Below are positions 33,826-44,580 of a DNA stretch of 64,000 bases, one piece after another. The DNA is taken from contig NZ_JAGKQQ010000001.1 of the NCBI RefSeq assembly GCF_017939745.1, forward strand, positions 8,137,299 through 8,201,298. The letters run 5' to 3'. Position 1 is the first letter of the stretch. Every line of letters starts with the position of its first letter. The DNA comes from Gemmata palustris (GTDB lineage: Bacteria > Planctomycetota > Planctomycetia > Gemmatales > Gemmataceae). The notes beneath the pieces were generated by a model. The model searched no databases and was not told the DNA's origin. It was given only the letters and a program-made list of their open reading frames with translations. Both the position numbers and the translations under genes were made by a program.

Positions 33826-34545
33826 CTATCCGATGGTAGTTGTTTCTGCGCAGCGCGGCAGGTCATCGTCATACATCTTACTGGCATATGGATTGTTATA
33901 ATAGCAGATTGGGTACGAAATTCGCCCTCTGCCATGCTCTCGCCTTACGATCATCGCGGTATGGCAATAATGATGATTGGTGTAGCCGAACTGATATGCG
34001 AAGGGGATTTTATTCCGCTCTGCGTCCTCACTACCATCCGACAGACACCGGAGAATTTCACGAAATGAGAACTTGCCATTGATCGTCGCAAACCCACTTA
34101 TCTCAAAGCCACCGACATTAACGGAAGTTGTTAATCTACCGCCGTTATAGTTGAGAAGGAATGCAGCGTAGTCGTGAGGGAAGCCCCCGAATTCAGTTTC
34201 TGCATTTTCGATATCAGCAAACGAGAGTTGCGGACCTCGCGTGCCTTCTTCAAATACCGAATTGCTGAAGAAGCAAATGCCGAGTGGTGGTCGGCTCAAA
34301 CGAGCACCCCACACTGCATCTAAACCGGTGACAGTTCGGCGCAACTGTTTTTCGATACGAAGTTTCTCAGTGAATGATTTGCTGCGAGGGCCACCGGCCT
34401 TCATATTTGCCCACTCGAACTCCGCGCGCAGGTACGGTCCGCGCGGGTCGTCCCGGTCGTCGAGCCAGTCCGCGTAAACAAGGCGCGGAGTGTCGTCGCC
34501 GGGATTGTCCACGATCGCGCGAATGAAGGCTTCGTCCTCGGTCAC
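33826..34545 (-). CDS. TIGR02996 module fused to SUKH (SMI1/KNR4) domain
   Basis: A 239-residue protein. Residues 1-45 are the TIGR02996 module (EDEAFIRAIVDNPGDDTPRL-VYADWLDDRDDPRG). A SMI1/KNR4 (SUKH) domain occupies about residues 115-215: ENAETEFGGFPHDYAAFLLN, then YNGG and a later FREILRCL segment. SUKH proteins are often immunity proteins against polymorphic toxins, but many have other roles. The GTG start overlaps the DUF4058 stop (GTGA), so the two are translationally coupled. The SUKH half is clearly A/T-richer than its neighbours, a sign of transfer. No toxin gene is seen nearby. Confidence 0.8.
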   Translation of the reverse strand: MTEDEAFIRAIVDNPGDDTPRLVYADWLDDRDDPRGPYLRAEFEWANMKAGGPRSKSFTEKLRIEKQLRRTVTGLDAVWGARLSRPPLGICFFSNSVFEEGTRGPQLSFADIENAETEFGGFPHDYAAFLLNYNGGRLTTSVNVGGFEISGFATINGKFSFREILRCLSDGSEDAERNKIPFAYQFGYTNHHYCHTAMIVRREHGRGRISYPICYYNNPYASKMYDDDLPRCAETTTIG

Positions 34546-35342
34546 GGCAGCAGCCCCTTCGCGCGGAGGATGCCTTCGGCCCACACCTGTTGCTTGGGTG
34601 TGAGTGGCGGGTCCGGTTGTTTGCGATCGTATTTCGCTTGTCGGCTGAAACCGCCCTCGTCGTAGCAGCGGTCGAATACCTTCTGCAAATCGACCGTGAC
34701 CGGTGGAACTCCGGGATCGAGTGGGATCGGGATCGCGGGGAGTTTCTCCGTCAATTTGATCGCGCTAACGAAGAACTGGCGCGGGACGCCCGCGAGCATG
34801 ATGCAAACGTGGTAGTCGTAAGGACCAGCCGCACGACGCAACTGCGCCTCGGAAACAGCGGTTGTATGTGGCCCGCTGCGAAGCAGATCAATCTCCACCA
34901 GATTCACGTTCGATAACCGATACTCACCTTGCTTGTACTGGTACGAAGTCCGGCCGCGGTCGCCGGCCGTCTTGTTCGCTCGGCTCAGCACCTCGATCGC
35001 GGTGACGAGCCGGTCGCCCTCGTCGGGCACGATCTCCAGATACGGCTCTTCGATCGGGTCCGTGAGAACTTCGTCCATCTCGATCACGAGCAACCCCGCG
35101 GCAGTCATGGTGGCGGCGGCGGCTTCCCCACAGGGCGCCTTGTCGGGACCAAACATACCGACGTCCGGCTCGCGCCGGGATTCGACGTCCACCCACACGC
35201 GATTAGCCGTTGAAACGGTGTAGCCGGGCGGGAGCGCGGCGTTGATCGCCGCCTTCACGTAGGTAATCAACGTGTGGTGAACGTCGGGGAACACCATTGG
35301 GCGTTCCAACCACGGGTCCATTCCCGGAAACGGTGACGGCAT
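34542..35342 (-). CDS. DUF4058 family protein
   Basis: A 266-residue protein starting MPSPFPGMDPWLERPMVFPD, the near-invariant opening of DUF4058. YLEIVPDEGDRLVTAIEVLSRANK and YQYKQGEYRLSNVNLVEIDLLR carry the E-(I/V)-x-S...K and VEIDLLR elements seen in this family, which recall a nuclease-like (PD-(D/E)xK) core; that link is an inference. The ATG follows GGAGGAACCGCG. It lies 12 bp after gcvPA and overlaps the SUKH gene. DUF4058 genes are found in planctomycetes and cyanobacteria; function unknown. Confidence 0.85.
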   Translation of the reverse strand: MPSPFPGMDPWLERPMVFPDVHHTLITYVKAAINAALPPGYTVSTANRVWVDVESRREPDVGMFGPDKAPCGEAAAATMTAAGLLVIEMDEVLTDPIEEPYLEIVPDEGDRLVTAIEVLSRANKTAGDRGRTSYQYKQGEYRLSNVNLVEIDLLRSGPHTTAVSEAQLRRAAGPYDYHVCIMLAGVPRQFFVSAIKLTEKLPAIPIPLDPGVPPVTVDLQKVFDRCYDEGGFSRQAKYDRKQPDPPLTPKQQVWAEGILRAKGLLP

Positions 35343-35354
35343 CGCGGTTCCTCC

Positions 35355-36701
35355 TCACACGTTTGCCTTCAGTGCCTCCACCAAGCCATCGATTTCGGCC
35401 TTCGTGCGCTTCTCGGTCACCGCGACCGTGATGCAGTTCGCCAGTGCCGGGTACCACTGGGCCAGCGGCAGCCCCGCGTGGTAACCCGCTGTGCGGAGCT
35501 TCGCGAGAAGGCCCTTCGCGTCGCCCGGAACCTGGAGTGCGAACTCTTTCACGAACGGCGTCTTGAACCGCAGCGACACCCCGGGAACCTTCGTCAGTTG
35601 TTCCGCGGCGTAGTGCGCCTTGCGGATGCAGAGTTCCGCGGTCTCCTTCAACCCCTGCGGACCGACGGCCGTGAGGTACACCGCAGCGCGGAGGGCGAGG
35701 AGTCCCTGGTTCGTGCAGATGTTGCTCGTCGCGTTCGCGCGGGCGATGTGCTGTTCGCGCGGCTGGAGCGTGAGCACCCACGAGCGCTTGCCGTTGCGGT
35801 CGGTGGTTTGCCCCACGAGCCGGCCCGGGATCTTGCGCAAGAAGCGCGAATCTTCGTGACACGCGAGGATGCCCAGGTACGGGCCGCCGTACTGGAGCGG
35901 CACGCCCAGCCCTTGACCCTCGGCCACCGCGATGTCAGCCCCGTAGTCACCGGGGCGCTTCAGCACGCCGACGGAAACCGGGTCGAAGCTCGCGATGAAC
36001 AGCGCGCCCACCTTGTGGGCCGCGTCGCCGATGGCCTGCATCTCTTCGAGGTGGCCGAAGAAGTTCGGCGACTGCGCGATCACGCACGCGGTCGCGTCGC
36101 TCACCGCGCTCTTCACGTCGTCGGGGTTCAGGAACCCGTCCGGGGTGGGCAGCGTGCGCACGCGGCAGTTCAGGTTCGCGGCGTAGGTTTCGAGCGTCGC
36201 CCGGTACTCCGGGTGAACGCTCTCGGCGATCAGCACCTCCGGCCGCTTCGTGATGCCGAGCGCCATGAGGGCCGCTTCGGTCACGCTCGAACCGCCTTCG
36301 TAGAGGCTCGCGTTGGCGACCCCCAGCCCGGTCAGTTCGCACATCAGCGTTTGGTATTCAAAGACCGCTTGCAGCGTGCCCTGCGAGGCTTCGGCCTGGT
36401 AGGGCGTGTACGCGGTGTAGAACTCGCTGCGCCCCGCGACGGTGTCGACCACGCTCGGGATGAAGTGGTCGTAGGCGCCGCCGCCGAGGAAGCACACCGC
36501 GTCGCTCGCGGACTGGTTTTTGCCGAGCAATCGGGAGAGGTGCGATTGCAGTTCCATTTCCGACATCGCGGGCGGGATCGCGAGGTCGCGCTTGAGCCGC
36601 AGCTCGGTCGGAATGTTTGCGAACAGGTCTTCGACGGACGAAACCCCGATCTTGGCGAGCATCGCCTTCTGATCTTCCGGGGTGTTCAGGACGTAAGACA
36701 C
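35355..36701 (-). CDS. gcvPA: Glycine dehydrogenase (decarboxylating) subunit 1
   Basis: A 448-residue protein, the first half of the split glycine cleavage P-protein. It keeps MSYVLNTPEDQKAMLAKIGV, SFLGGGAYDHF-type residues (CFLGGGAYDHFIPSVVD), FYTAYTPYQAEASQGTLQ, and GQTTDRNGKRSWVLTLQPRE with the later TSNICTNQGLLAL. It has no cofactor lysine of its own and must associate with GcvPB. It starts with GTG at 36701 after AAGGAGGGTTCG. It is 52 bp downstream of gcvH, in one operon with gcvT and gcvH. Confidence 0.95.
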   Translation of the reverse strand: MSYVLNTPEDQKAMLAKIGVSSVEDLFANIPTELRLKRDLAIPPAMSEMELQSHLSRLLGKNQSASDAVCFLGGGAYDHFIPSVVDTVAGRSEFYTAYTPYQAEASQGTLQAVFEYQTLMCELTGLGVANASLYEGGSSVTEAALMALGITKRPEVLIAESVHPEYRATLETYAANLNCRVRTLPTPDGFLNPDDVKSAVSDATACVIAQSPNFFGHLEEMQAIGDAAHKVGALFIASFDPVSVGVLKRPGDYGADIAVAEGQGLGVPLQYGGPYLGILACHEDSRFLRKIPGRLVGQTTDRNGKRSWVLTLQPREQHIARANATSNICTNQGLLALRAAVYLTAVGPQGLKETAELCIRKAHYAAEQLTKVPGVSLRFKTPFVKEFALQVPGDAKGLLAKLRTAGYHAGLPLAQWYPALANCITVAVTEKRTKAEIDGLVEALKANV

Positions 36702-36753
36702 CGAACCCTCCTTACGAGTCGGGCAACACCAGGTGCGAACCTCCGAAAGTGCG

Positions 36754-37167
36754 TTAGTGCCCTTCGGACGCGAGCTGTTGGTCGTACTGCTCGGCGGTGA
36801 GCAGGTGGTCGAGCGTGGCGCCGGGGGCGAGTTTGATCTTCACCATCCAGCCGGCACCGAAAGCGTCGTCGTTCACGGGCTTCGGGTCGCCCTTGCGCTT
36901 CGTCGCGCCGTCGTCCACGAGCGGCTCGTTCCGCTCGACGACGGTACCGGCGACGGGCGCGTACAGGTCCGAGGTAGACTTGTACGATTCGATGATGCCG
37001 AACTTGTCGCCGGCCTTCAGTGCCGCGCCGACCGCGGGCAGTTCCAGGTAGGTCGGCTCGGTGAGCTGCTCGATGGCGAACGCGGTCACGCCGATCGTGA
37101 CGACGTCGCCGTCTTGCTTGGCCCACTCGTGCGTGGGGGCGTACCGCAGATTCGACGGATTGGACAT
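36754..37167 (-). CDS. gcvH: Glycine cleavage system H protein
   Basis: A 137-residue lipoyl carrier protein that shuttles the aminomethyl group between the P, T and L proteins. The lipoylation site is Lys63 in GIIESYKSTSDLYAP. YAPTHEWAKQDGDVVTIGVTAFA and GWMVKIKLA are family features. The ATG has AGAGGAAGCGAAGCC before it. It sits 75 bp after gcvT. The lipoyl-dehydrogenase (L protein) gene is not in the window. Confidence 0.95.
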   Translation of the reverse strand: MSNPSNLRYAPTHEWAKQDGDVVTIGVTAFAIEQLTEPTYLELPAVGAALKAGDKFGIIESYKSTSDLYAPVAGTVVERNEPLVDDGATKRKGDPKPVNDDAFGAGWMVKIKLAPGATLDHLLTAEQYDQQLASEGH

Positions 37168-37242
37168 GGCTTCGCTTCCTCTTGGCGAGCGGGAGCGTGT
37201 GCCCCCTGATGAACCGGTAACGGGCGGTGGCGATAACGCAGA

Positions 37243-38325
37243 TTACTTCTTTCGCTTGTAGAACGGCAGCGGCACAACGGTGGCGGGGATCTTGGTCCCG
37301 CGCAAATCCACATCGAGAGCGGAACCGACAGACGCGAATTGCGGGTCCACATACGCCATTGCCAGCGATTTATCGAGCCCGGGGCAGAGGCTCCCGCTCG
37401 TCACCGTGCCGACCGGCGTACCGTCCGCGTCGGTGAGCACGCACCCTTCGCGTGCGGCGCGCTTGCCCTCGATCTCGAGCCCCACGCGGACCGGCTTTTG
37501 GGTGTCCGCGGCCGCCTGCTGAATGGCGTCGCGGCCGATGAAGTCGCCCTTGTCGAGCTTCACGGCCCACGCGAGCCCGGCGTGAATCGGGTCGATCGTT
37601 TCGTTCAGTTCGTGGCCGTAGAGCGGCATCGCGGCTTCGAGCCGGAGCGTGTCGCGTGCGCCCAGCCCGCAGGGGACCGCGCCCTTCGCGACGAACTCTT
37701 CCCACAACGTGACGCCGAGCGCGTTCGGCACGATCACCTCGAAGCCGTCCTCGCCGGTGTACCCGGTCCGGCTCACCACACACGGCTTGTCCTTGTACCG
37801 CGTCGGCATCGCGTAGTAGTACTTGAGCGTCGTCACGTCGTCGGCGAACATCCCCTGAACCAGTTCCACCGACTTCGGCCCCTGCACCGCGATCATTGTG
37901 GTGCTGAGCGTCTGGTCCTGGATCTCCACCTCGAAGCCGGCTCGGTGCTGCTCCAGCCACGCCAGGATTTTCTCGCGGTTGCTCGCGTTGATGACGGCCG
38001 CGAACCCGTAGGGCCAGCGGTACACGAGGACGTCGTCCAGGATGCCGCCGTCGTCCTTACAGACCAGACCGTAGCGCACCTGCCCGTCTTTCATCGTGGT
38101 GACGGAATTGGTGAACACCTTCTCCAAAAACGCGAGGGCGCCCGACCCGCCGAAGTTGACGCGGGCCATGTGCGAAATGTCGAACAGGCCGGCTCCCGAC
38201 CGCACCGCTTTATGCTCCGGCGCGATGCCGGCGTACTGAACCGGCATCTCCCACCCACCGAACGGCACCATGCGGGCCTTGTGATCGGCGTGCCATTGGT
38301 ACAGTGGGGTGCGGAGGTTCGACAT
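37243..38325 (-). CDS. gcvT: Aminomethyltransferase (glycine cleavage T protein)
   Basis: A 360-residue enzyme that transfers the methylene group from aminomethyl-GcvH to tetrahydrofolate, releasing ammonia. Motifs: LRTPLYQWHADHKARMVPFGGWEMPVQY; AVRSGAGLFDISHM; the catalytic-Asp-region (LFDISHMARVNFGG); RTGYTGEDGFEVIVP; and CGLGARDTLRLEAAMPLYGHEL. The ATG at 38325 gives the family start; a longer in-frame version adds unrelated residues. It is the first gene of the cluster running to 31404. No glycine riboswitch was recognised in the 170 bp before it. Confidence 0.95.
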   Translation of the reverse strand: MSNLRTPLYQWHADHKARMVPFGGWEMPVQYAGIAPEHKAVRSGAGLFDISHMARVNFGGSGALAFLEKVFTNSVTTMKDGQVRYGLVCKDDGGILDDVLVYRWPYGFAAVINASNREKILAWLEQHRAGFEVEIQDQTLSTTMIAVQGPKSVELVQGMFADDVTTLKYYYAMPTRYKDKPCVVSRTGYTGEDGFEVIVPNALGVTLWEEFVAKGAVPCGLGARDTLRLEAAMPLYGHELNETIDPIHAGLAWAVKLDKGDFIGRDAIQQAAADTQKPVRVGLEIEGKRAAREGCVLTDADGTPVGTVTSGSLCPGLDKSLAMAYVDPQFASVGSALDVDLRGTKIPATVVPLPFYKRKK

Positions 38326-38436
38326 GGAAGTTGACCCCGACAAACGGACGCGGGGCGGCTCCGACGTGGAACCACCCCTACCGAGATTATCGTAGCCCGC
38401 TGTGAACTGAATTCCAGACCGCGCGAGGAGCAATCA

Positions 38437-38481
38437 CAATCCTCGAACCCACGAGTTTGTTAATGTGTCTCGTGAGGATTG
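38437..38481 (+). promoter_or_regulatory. Leader hairpin next to a ribosome binding site
   Basis: CAATCCTC (38437-38444) and ACGAG (38451-38455) pair with CTCGT plus GAGGATTG (38469-38481). The stem ends exactly where the GAGGAGG ribosome site of the TIGR02996 gene begins, so it could modulate translation of that gene. Structural prediction by eye only. Confidence 0.4.
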
Positions 38482-38495
38482 AGGAGGGACACGCG

Positions 38496-39260
38496 ATGCC
38501 ACCGCCGGGCTACGAGCCGTTCCTGAAGGCGATCTGCGAGAACCCGGATGACGATACCGTGCGATTAGTGTACGCGGATTGGCTCGATGAGAACGGCGAC
38601 CCTGAACGCGCGGAATTCATCCGCCTTCAGATCGCATTACACGGCAAGCCAAAGAAATCCGACCCGCAACAGATTCGTGAAGAGGAATTGATTGAGGCAA
38701 ATGGCAGGGCGTGGTTGAGTGAGTTGCCCGAGTTGCCTCATCTCCGCTGGCCTGGCGACTTTAGTCGTGGCTTCGTTAAAACAGTTTGTGTGGGCGCTGG
38801 CAAATGGTTCATAGATCATCGAATTAAATTATTCGCATCTGCACCGGTTCGGCACCTCAGTGTGAGTGAAGCTGGGGAAGGAACGCTTGCGAAAGTTCTC
38901 GCGGTTCGGGAAATTGGATGCCTGACGGGGTTGTCATTATGCAGGTGCCGGGTTCCCAGAGACCGGTTCCGTGTTCTGACTCATAGCCCTCGCTTGGCAA
39001 ACTTGCGCGAACTTGCAATCAGTGATCGCTCATGCGTTGGTCGGTACGTGGATTTAACGGATGAAGAGGCACAAGAGTTCGTTGAAACGCCTTTTTTGCC
39101 CGCTCTGGAGGCGATCTACTTTGGTGACTGGATAAGCCCGCGTGCGGAGCACATACTCCGCACGCGCTTCAAGATCGTTTCCAGTCGCACGCGATTCACC
39201 AGGACTGCAAGTCGGTTTTGGTACGATCCCACTCCGCCTCTCGGTAACCTGCTTCCGTGA
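38496..39260 (+). CDS. TIGR02996 protein with short LRR-like part
   Basis: A 254-residue protein with the N-terminal TIGR02996 module (YEPFLKAICENPDDDTVRLV, then YADWLDENGDPERAEFIRLQ). A middle part is followed by weak leucine-rich repeats (SPRLANLRELAISDRS, FLPALEAIYFGDW). There is no signal peptide. The ATG at 38496 follows GAGGAGGGACACGCG. The middle of the gene has more A/T than neighbours. Its last 65 bases overlap the 3' end of the convergent JAMM protease gene. It is divergent from gcvT. Function unknown. Confidence 0.82.
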   Translation: MPPPGYEPFLKAICENPDDDTVRLVYADWLDENGDPERAEFIRLQIALHGKPKKSDPQQIREEELIEANGRAWLSELPELPHLRWPGDFSRGFVKTVCVGAGKWFIDHRIKLFASAPVRHLSVSEAGEGTLAKVLAVREIGCLTGLSLCRCRVPRDRFRVLTHSPRLANLRELAISDRSCVGRYVDLTDEEAQEFVETPFLPALEAIYFGDWISPRAEHILRTRFKIVSSRTRFTRTASRFWYDPTPPLGNLLP

Positions 39261-39642
39261 GCCACCAGCCGCGTACCTCGGGTGTCGTACCGGCGAACCC
39301 CACGATCAGGTGAACGACGCTCTCGCCGTAGGTGTTGTGCTCGATGTCGCGGCGGCTCGGGATCGGCGCGGACGTCGGGTGCGAGTGGTAGATCGCGAGC
39401 AGTTCCAGGTCGCGTTCGCGAATGTGGCGGAACGCGAAGAACATCCCCCGAGCGTTCGTCAGGTAGTCCGTCGGGCTGCGCAACTCGTTTTCGATCGCGA
39501 ATCGCGTGGTCACGATACCGACGCCATCCCGGATGTGGCCCGCGAGTAGCCCGCAGCACTCGAGGGGAGCGTCTTCGCGGGTGTGCGCGAACACCTCTTC
39601 GAGCAGCAAATCCGGGACGGCGAGGGTGGTGAACGGCGGCAT
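39196..39642 (-). CDS. JAMM/MPN metalloprotease-like protein
   Basis: A 148-residue protein of the JAB/MPN fold, with metal-binding motif HSHPTSAPIPSRRD (H-x-H then D at the expected distance) and an N-terminal ECCGLLAGH, whose Glu is the usual catalytic residue. Bacterial single-domain members resemble RadC-less Mec+/JAMM peptidases acting on small sulfur carriers or ubiquitin-like proteins; the target here is unknown. The ATG at 39642 is used; an upstream TTG is less likely. Its end overlaps the convergent TIGR02996 gene by 65 bases. Confidence 0.85.
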   Translation of the reverse strand: MPPFTTLAVPDLLLEEVFAHTREDAPLECCGLLAGHIRDGVGIVTTRFAIENELRSPTDYLTNARGMFFAFRHIRERDLELLAIYHSHPTSAPIPSRRDIEHNTYGESVVHLIVGFAGTTPEVRGWWLTEAGYREAEWDRTKTDLQSW

Positions 39643-39713
39643 GGTGGTGAGGTGAGTGTGCAACGCGGGTCGTGTTTCGTAATCCTATTCATCGCAAACC
39701 ATTGAGGATCATC

Positions 39714-40973
39714 ATGACCACCGTAGCCGACCTGAAGGGCCAAACGGTCGCGTTCGCCGCGAGCGGCGGGCTCGACTCCTGCACCGTCACCAAGTGGCTC
39801 ACCGAAAACGGCGTGAAAGTCGTTTGCTTCACTGCCGATATCGCGCAGCCGGACGAGTCCAACTTTGACGAAATCGAAACGCGGATGCGCGCGTGCGGCG
39901 CCGCGGATTACGTCGCGATTCCGCTGCACGACATGATCGCGGAGAGCGGGATCGAAGTGATCCAGTTCCAGGCCCGCTACGAGGGAGCGTACTGGAACAC
40001 GACCGGGATCGGCCGGCACGTGATCGTGGCCGGGATGATTCCCGAAATGAAGAAGCGCGGCGCCACCGTACTGAGCCACGGCGCCACCGGCCGCGGGAAC
40101 GATCAGGTGCGGTTCCAGTTGTGTACGAACATGCTGGCGCCGGAAGTGACGGTGTACGCGCCGTGGCGCGACCGCGAGTTCCTCAAGAAGTTCCCCGGCC
40201 GGTCGGAAATGATCGATTATTGCAACTCCTATAAGTTGCCGATCAAGGCGAGCAAGAACGCTCCCTATTCCACCGATGCGAACCTGCTCGGGCTGACGCA
40301 CGAGGCCGGGAAACTCGAGCACCTGACCACCGAACCGTGGTTCGTGACGCCGGGGATGGGTGTGTTGCCGAAGGACGCGCCGGACGCCCCGGAGAGCGTC
40401 AGCGTGCGGTTCGAGAAGGGCCGCCCGGTCGCGATCAACGGAAAGGCGACGACCGCGTTCCAGGCGATCCAGACCGCGAACGCGCTCGGCGGGAAGCACG
40501 CGGTCGGGATCGCGACGCACCTCGTCGAGAACCGCTTCGTCGGGATCAAGAGCCGCGGCGTGTACGAGGCGCCGGGGATGGAACTGCTCGGCTCGGCCTA
40601 CGCCTTCCTGCTGCAACTCGTGCTCGACCGTCGCGGGCGCGAACTGTTCGACCAGCTCTCGCTGTTCGTCTCGAAGCAGATCTACCAGGGCTACGGCTTC
40701 GATCTCGCGACACACATGGCGCGCGGGGCGATCGCACCGATCACGAACCTCGTGACCGGCACGATCAAGTTGAAACTCTACAAGGGGCGCGCCGAGTTCG
40801 AGGCGGCCGAGGACGTGCCGCACCAGATGTACTCTGAAGCGAACGCGAGCATGGAAGCGATCGGCTCGTTCGACCACGCGGACAGCGAAGGGTTCCTCCG
40901 CGTGTTGCAGGTCAGCGCCCGCGCGCTGGCCGCGAACGGTCAGGTGACCGCCCCCGTGTGGGCGAAGTGCTGA
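39714..40973 (+). CDS. argG: Argininosuccinate synthase
   Basis: A 419-residue enzyme joining citrulline and aspartate with ATP in arginine synthesis. The ATP-binding P-loop-like AFAASGGLDSCTVTKWL is present. ARYEGAYWNTTGIGRHVIV, HGATGRGNDQVRFQL, and the later STDANLLGLTHEAGKLE are signatures of the type that includes E. coli ArgG. The ATG at 39714 has GAGGATCATC before it. Length and motifs are complete. No other arg genes are adjacent. A hairpin follows. Confidence 0.95.
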   Translation: MTTVADLKGQTVAFAASGGLDSCTVTKWLTENGVKVVCFTADIAQPDESNFDEIETRMRACGAADYVAIPLHDMIAESGIEVIQFQARYEGAYWNTTGIGRHVIVAGMIPEMKKRGATVLSHGATGRGNDQVRFQLCTNMLAPEVTVYAPWRDREFLKKFPGRSEMIDYCNSYKLPIKASKNAPYSTDANLLGLTHEAGKLEHLTTEPWFVTPGMGVLPKDAPDAPESVSVRFEKGRPVAINGKATTAFQAIQTANALGGKHAVGIATHLVENRFVGIKSRGVYEAPGMELLGSAYAFLLQLVLDRRGRELFDQLSLFVSKQIYQGYGFDLATHMARGAIAPITNLVTGTIKLKLYKGRAEFEAAEDVPHQMYSEANASMEAIGSFDHADSEGFLRVLQVSARALAANGQVTAPVWAKC

Positions 40974-40996
40974 TGTGACCGGTCGGTGCCGGTCGG

Positions 40997-41022
40997 CGGG
41001 GCGCGCGTGGGGGCGCGCCCCG
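40997..41022 (+). terminator. Hairpin after argG
   Basis: A perfect 10-bp stem (CGGGGCGCGC / GCGCGCCCCG) with a GTGGGG loop. It lies 23 bases after the argG stop. No T tract, so termination is probable but not certain. Confidence 0.6.
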
Positions 41023-41088
41023 CACGTCGTTGGTTCGAGTGCGTAGGGATTTCGGCCGGCTGCCACCGGCTACCCGCCTGGAGCTTCT

Positions 41089-43191
<2,103 letters not shown>

Positions 43192-43221
43192 GCGAAGGGG
43201 CCGCACGATGGTTGGGGTATT

Positions 43222-43441
43222 GACGAGCGGCCGGTGTAAGCCAGCCGGTGAGATCGAGATCGAGCGAAGAGTTTTGACAGGATTAACGGGATCGACAGGA
43301 TTCAAAAAGCAATTTGGATCACGATCTCATCGAGCTGATCTAAGTCAACGGTTGCTCCTACACCAGCCGGCTGACACCGGCCGTTCGCCTGCCCCCAGCG
43401 CTCGCCTCAAATCACCGGCCGGCTGACACCGGCCGTTCGCC
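43222..43441. repeat. Cluster of the 29-bp palindromic repeat
   Basis: One forward copy with mismatches (43222-43250) and two reverse copies (43361-43389 and 43413-43441) of the same unit as copy A. The gap between them holds one arm of a GACAGGATTAAC repeat (43266-43287). The outer copies may form a hairpin after the S9 peptidase gene. Confidence 0.85.
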
Positions 43442-43507
43442 TCTGTCCTCATTGATCGCTACTGTTCCCAGAGCTGTAGCACGGTCTGTTCTGAATTCTG
43501 TTAATCC

Positions 43508-44580
43508 TTAGGTGTTACGCAGTCCGCATGTTTGGGAAGCAAATATGAGGTCGCGTGAGGTAGCTGCGGACCGCGTCTCGAATGATGGCGGTCTTGGCTT
43601 CCACCCAACTGACGCCACGGGCGAAGCAGTGGGCCTCGAACCGGAGGAACGCGCGCAGGGCCAACCCGATGTGGTTCCGCTGCGCGCGGGCCGTTCGGCA
43701 CTGGCACCGCTCGATCCCGGTGCATTGTTTGATCCCTCGGTGGTAGTTCTCGATGGCCCAGGAGAAGTCCGCGAGCTGCAACCGCGCCAAGTCCGTCATC
43801 GCCAAATCGTTGGTGGCCCAGTACGCGGTGCCACCGTTTGGGATGGCGATCCCGAATACCTTCACCAACCCGAACCCCGGCAGCCACACCTCCGTGCCCG
43901 TGGCTGCAATGGCCGTGTCCGCCAGGGCTCGCGTGCCCCGACGGTCGAGGTTTACCAGCCGGTTCGACTTGAGCCGGGTGAGCCACGTCCACCCGCAGTC
44001 GCGTATCAATTTGAGGTTGTCCAAACTACTGTACCAGCCGTCGAATACGACGCACCGGGGCTTGAACCGGCGCGCGTAGGCGGTCCGGATCATGTCCCCG
44101 AAGTGGTCGTTCTTGGTGCGCCCGTCGCCCGTGTCGTACACCCGGTAATCGCACGGGATATGGCGATCCCCGTCGGTCCACAGCAAGGACACCAAGTTGA
44201 TCCCCTGGACGACCGCGTGGTGCTTGCCGGACCAGTGCCGGGTCACCAGTTCGATGGCCTTGGCGTAAGGCTTGTCGAGGGTCGAGTCATCTATGACAAG
44301 GACACCGCCGGCGCGCCGGACTTGGGTTGCGGCTTCGGCCCAAAGGGTGCTCGGGTCCGGCTCCAATCGGGTCAGCAGGCGAGTGAAGGCGTCGTGGGCC
44401 GGCGGGTCCGGGACCGCCGGCTGCACCCGCGCGGCTTCCGCCCCCGAGCACGCCTTCGGGGTCGCGATCAGGAACTCGATGTAGTCGCGCGGGAACACCT
44501 TGGGTACGCTCATGGGCCGATCGTAGTACCACACCGGCACCCGCGCAAGCCCCAAAAACGCCGCACTGCGTAACACCTAA
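43508..44580 (-). mobile_element. Insertion sequence, IS701-like, complete
   Basis: A 1073-bp element with 16-bp perfect terminal inverted repeats (TTAGGTGTTACGCAGT at 43508-43523 and its inverse at 44565-44580); weaker pairing continues inward. It is flanked by a 4-bp direct repeat ATCC (43504-43507 and 44581-44584). It carries a single intact transposase gene on the minus strand. It appears recent. Confidence 0.9.
43515..44513 (-). CDS. DDE transposase, IS701-like
   Basis: A 332-residue transposase. The acidic catalytic residues fall in GGVLVIDDSTLDKPYAKAIE (Asp), CVVFDGWYSSLDNLKL (Asp) and SWAIENYHRGIKQCTGIE (Glu), a spacing seen in IS701 and related IS4-superfamily enzymes. HHAVVQGINLVSLLWTDG is also typical. 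The ATG at 44513 is chosen; an in-frame GTG inside the terminal repeat would add 21 residues. The stop codon lies inside the left terminal inverted repeat. Confidence 0.88.
   Translation of the reverse strand: MSVPKVFPRDYIEFLIATPKACSGAEAARVQPAVPDPPAHDAFTRLLTRLEPDPSTLWAEAATQVRRAGGVLVIDDSTLDKPYAKAIELVTRHWSGKHHAVVQGINLVSLLWTDGDRHIPCDYRVYDTGDGRTKNDHFGDMIRTAYARRFKPRCVVFDGWYSSLDNLKLIRDCGWTWLTRLKSNRLVNLDRRGTRALADTAIAATGTEVWLPGFGLVKVFGIAIPNGGTAYWATNDLAMTDLARLQLADFSWAIENYHRGIKQCTGIERCQCRTARAQRNHIGLALRAFLRFEAHCFARGVSWVEAKTAIIRDAVRSYLTRPHICFPNMRTA

Noticed and set aside
38326-38436. Possible glycine riboswitch before gcvT
   Set aside because: No conserved glycine aptamer elements could be recognised in this short divergent gap.
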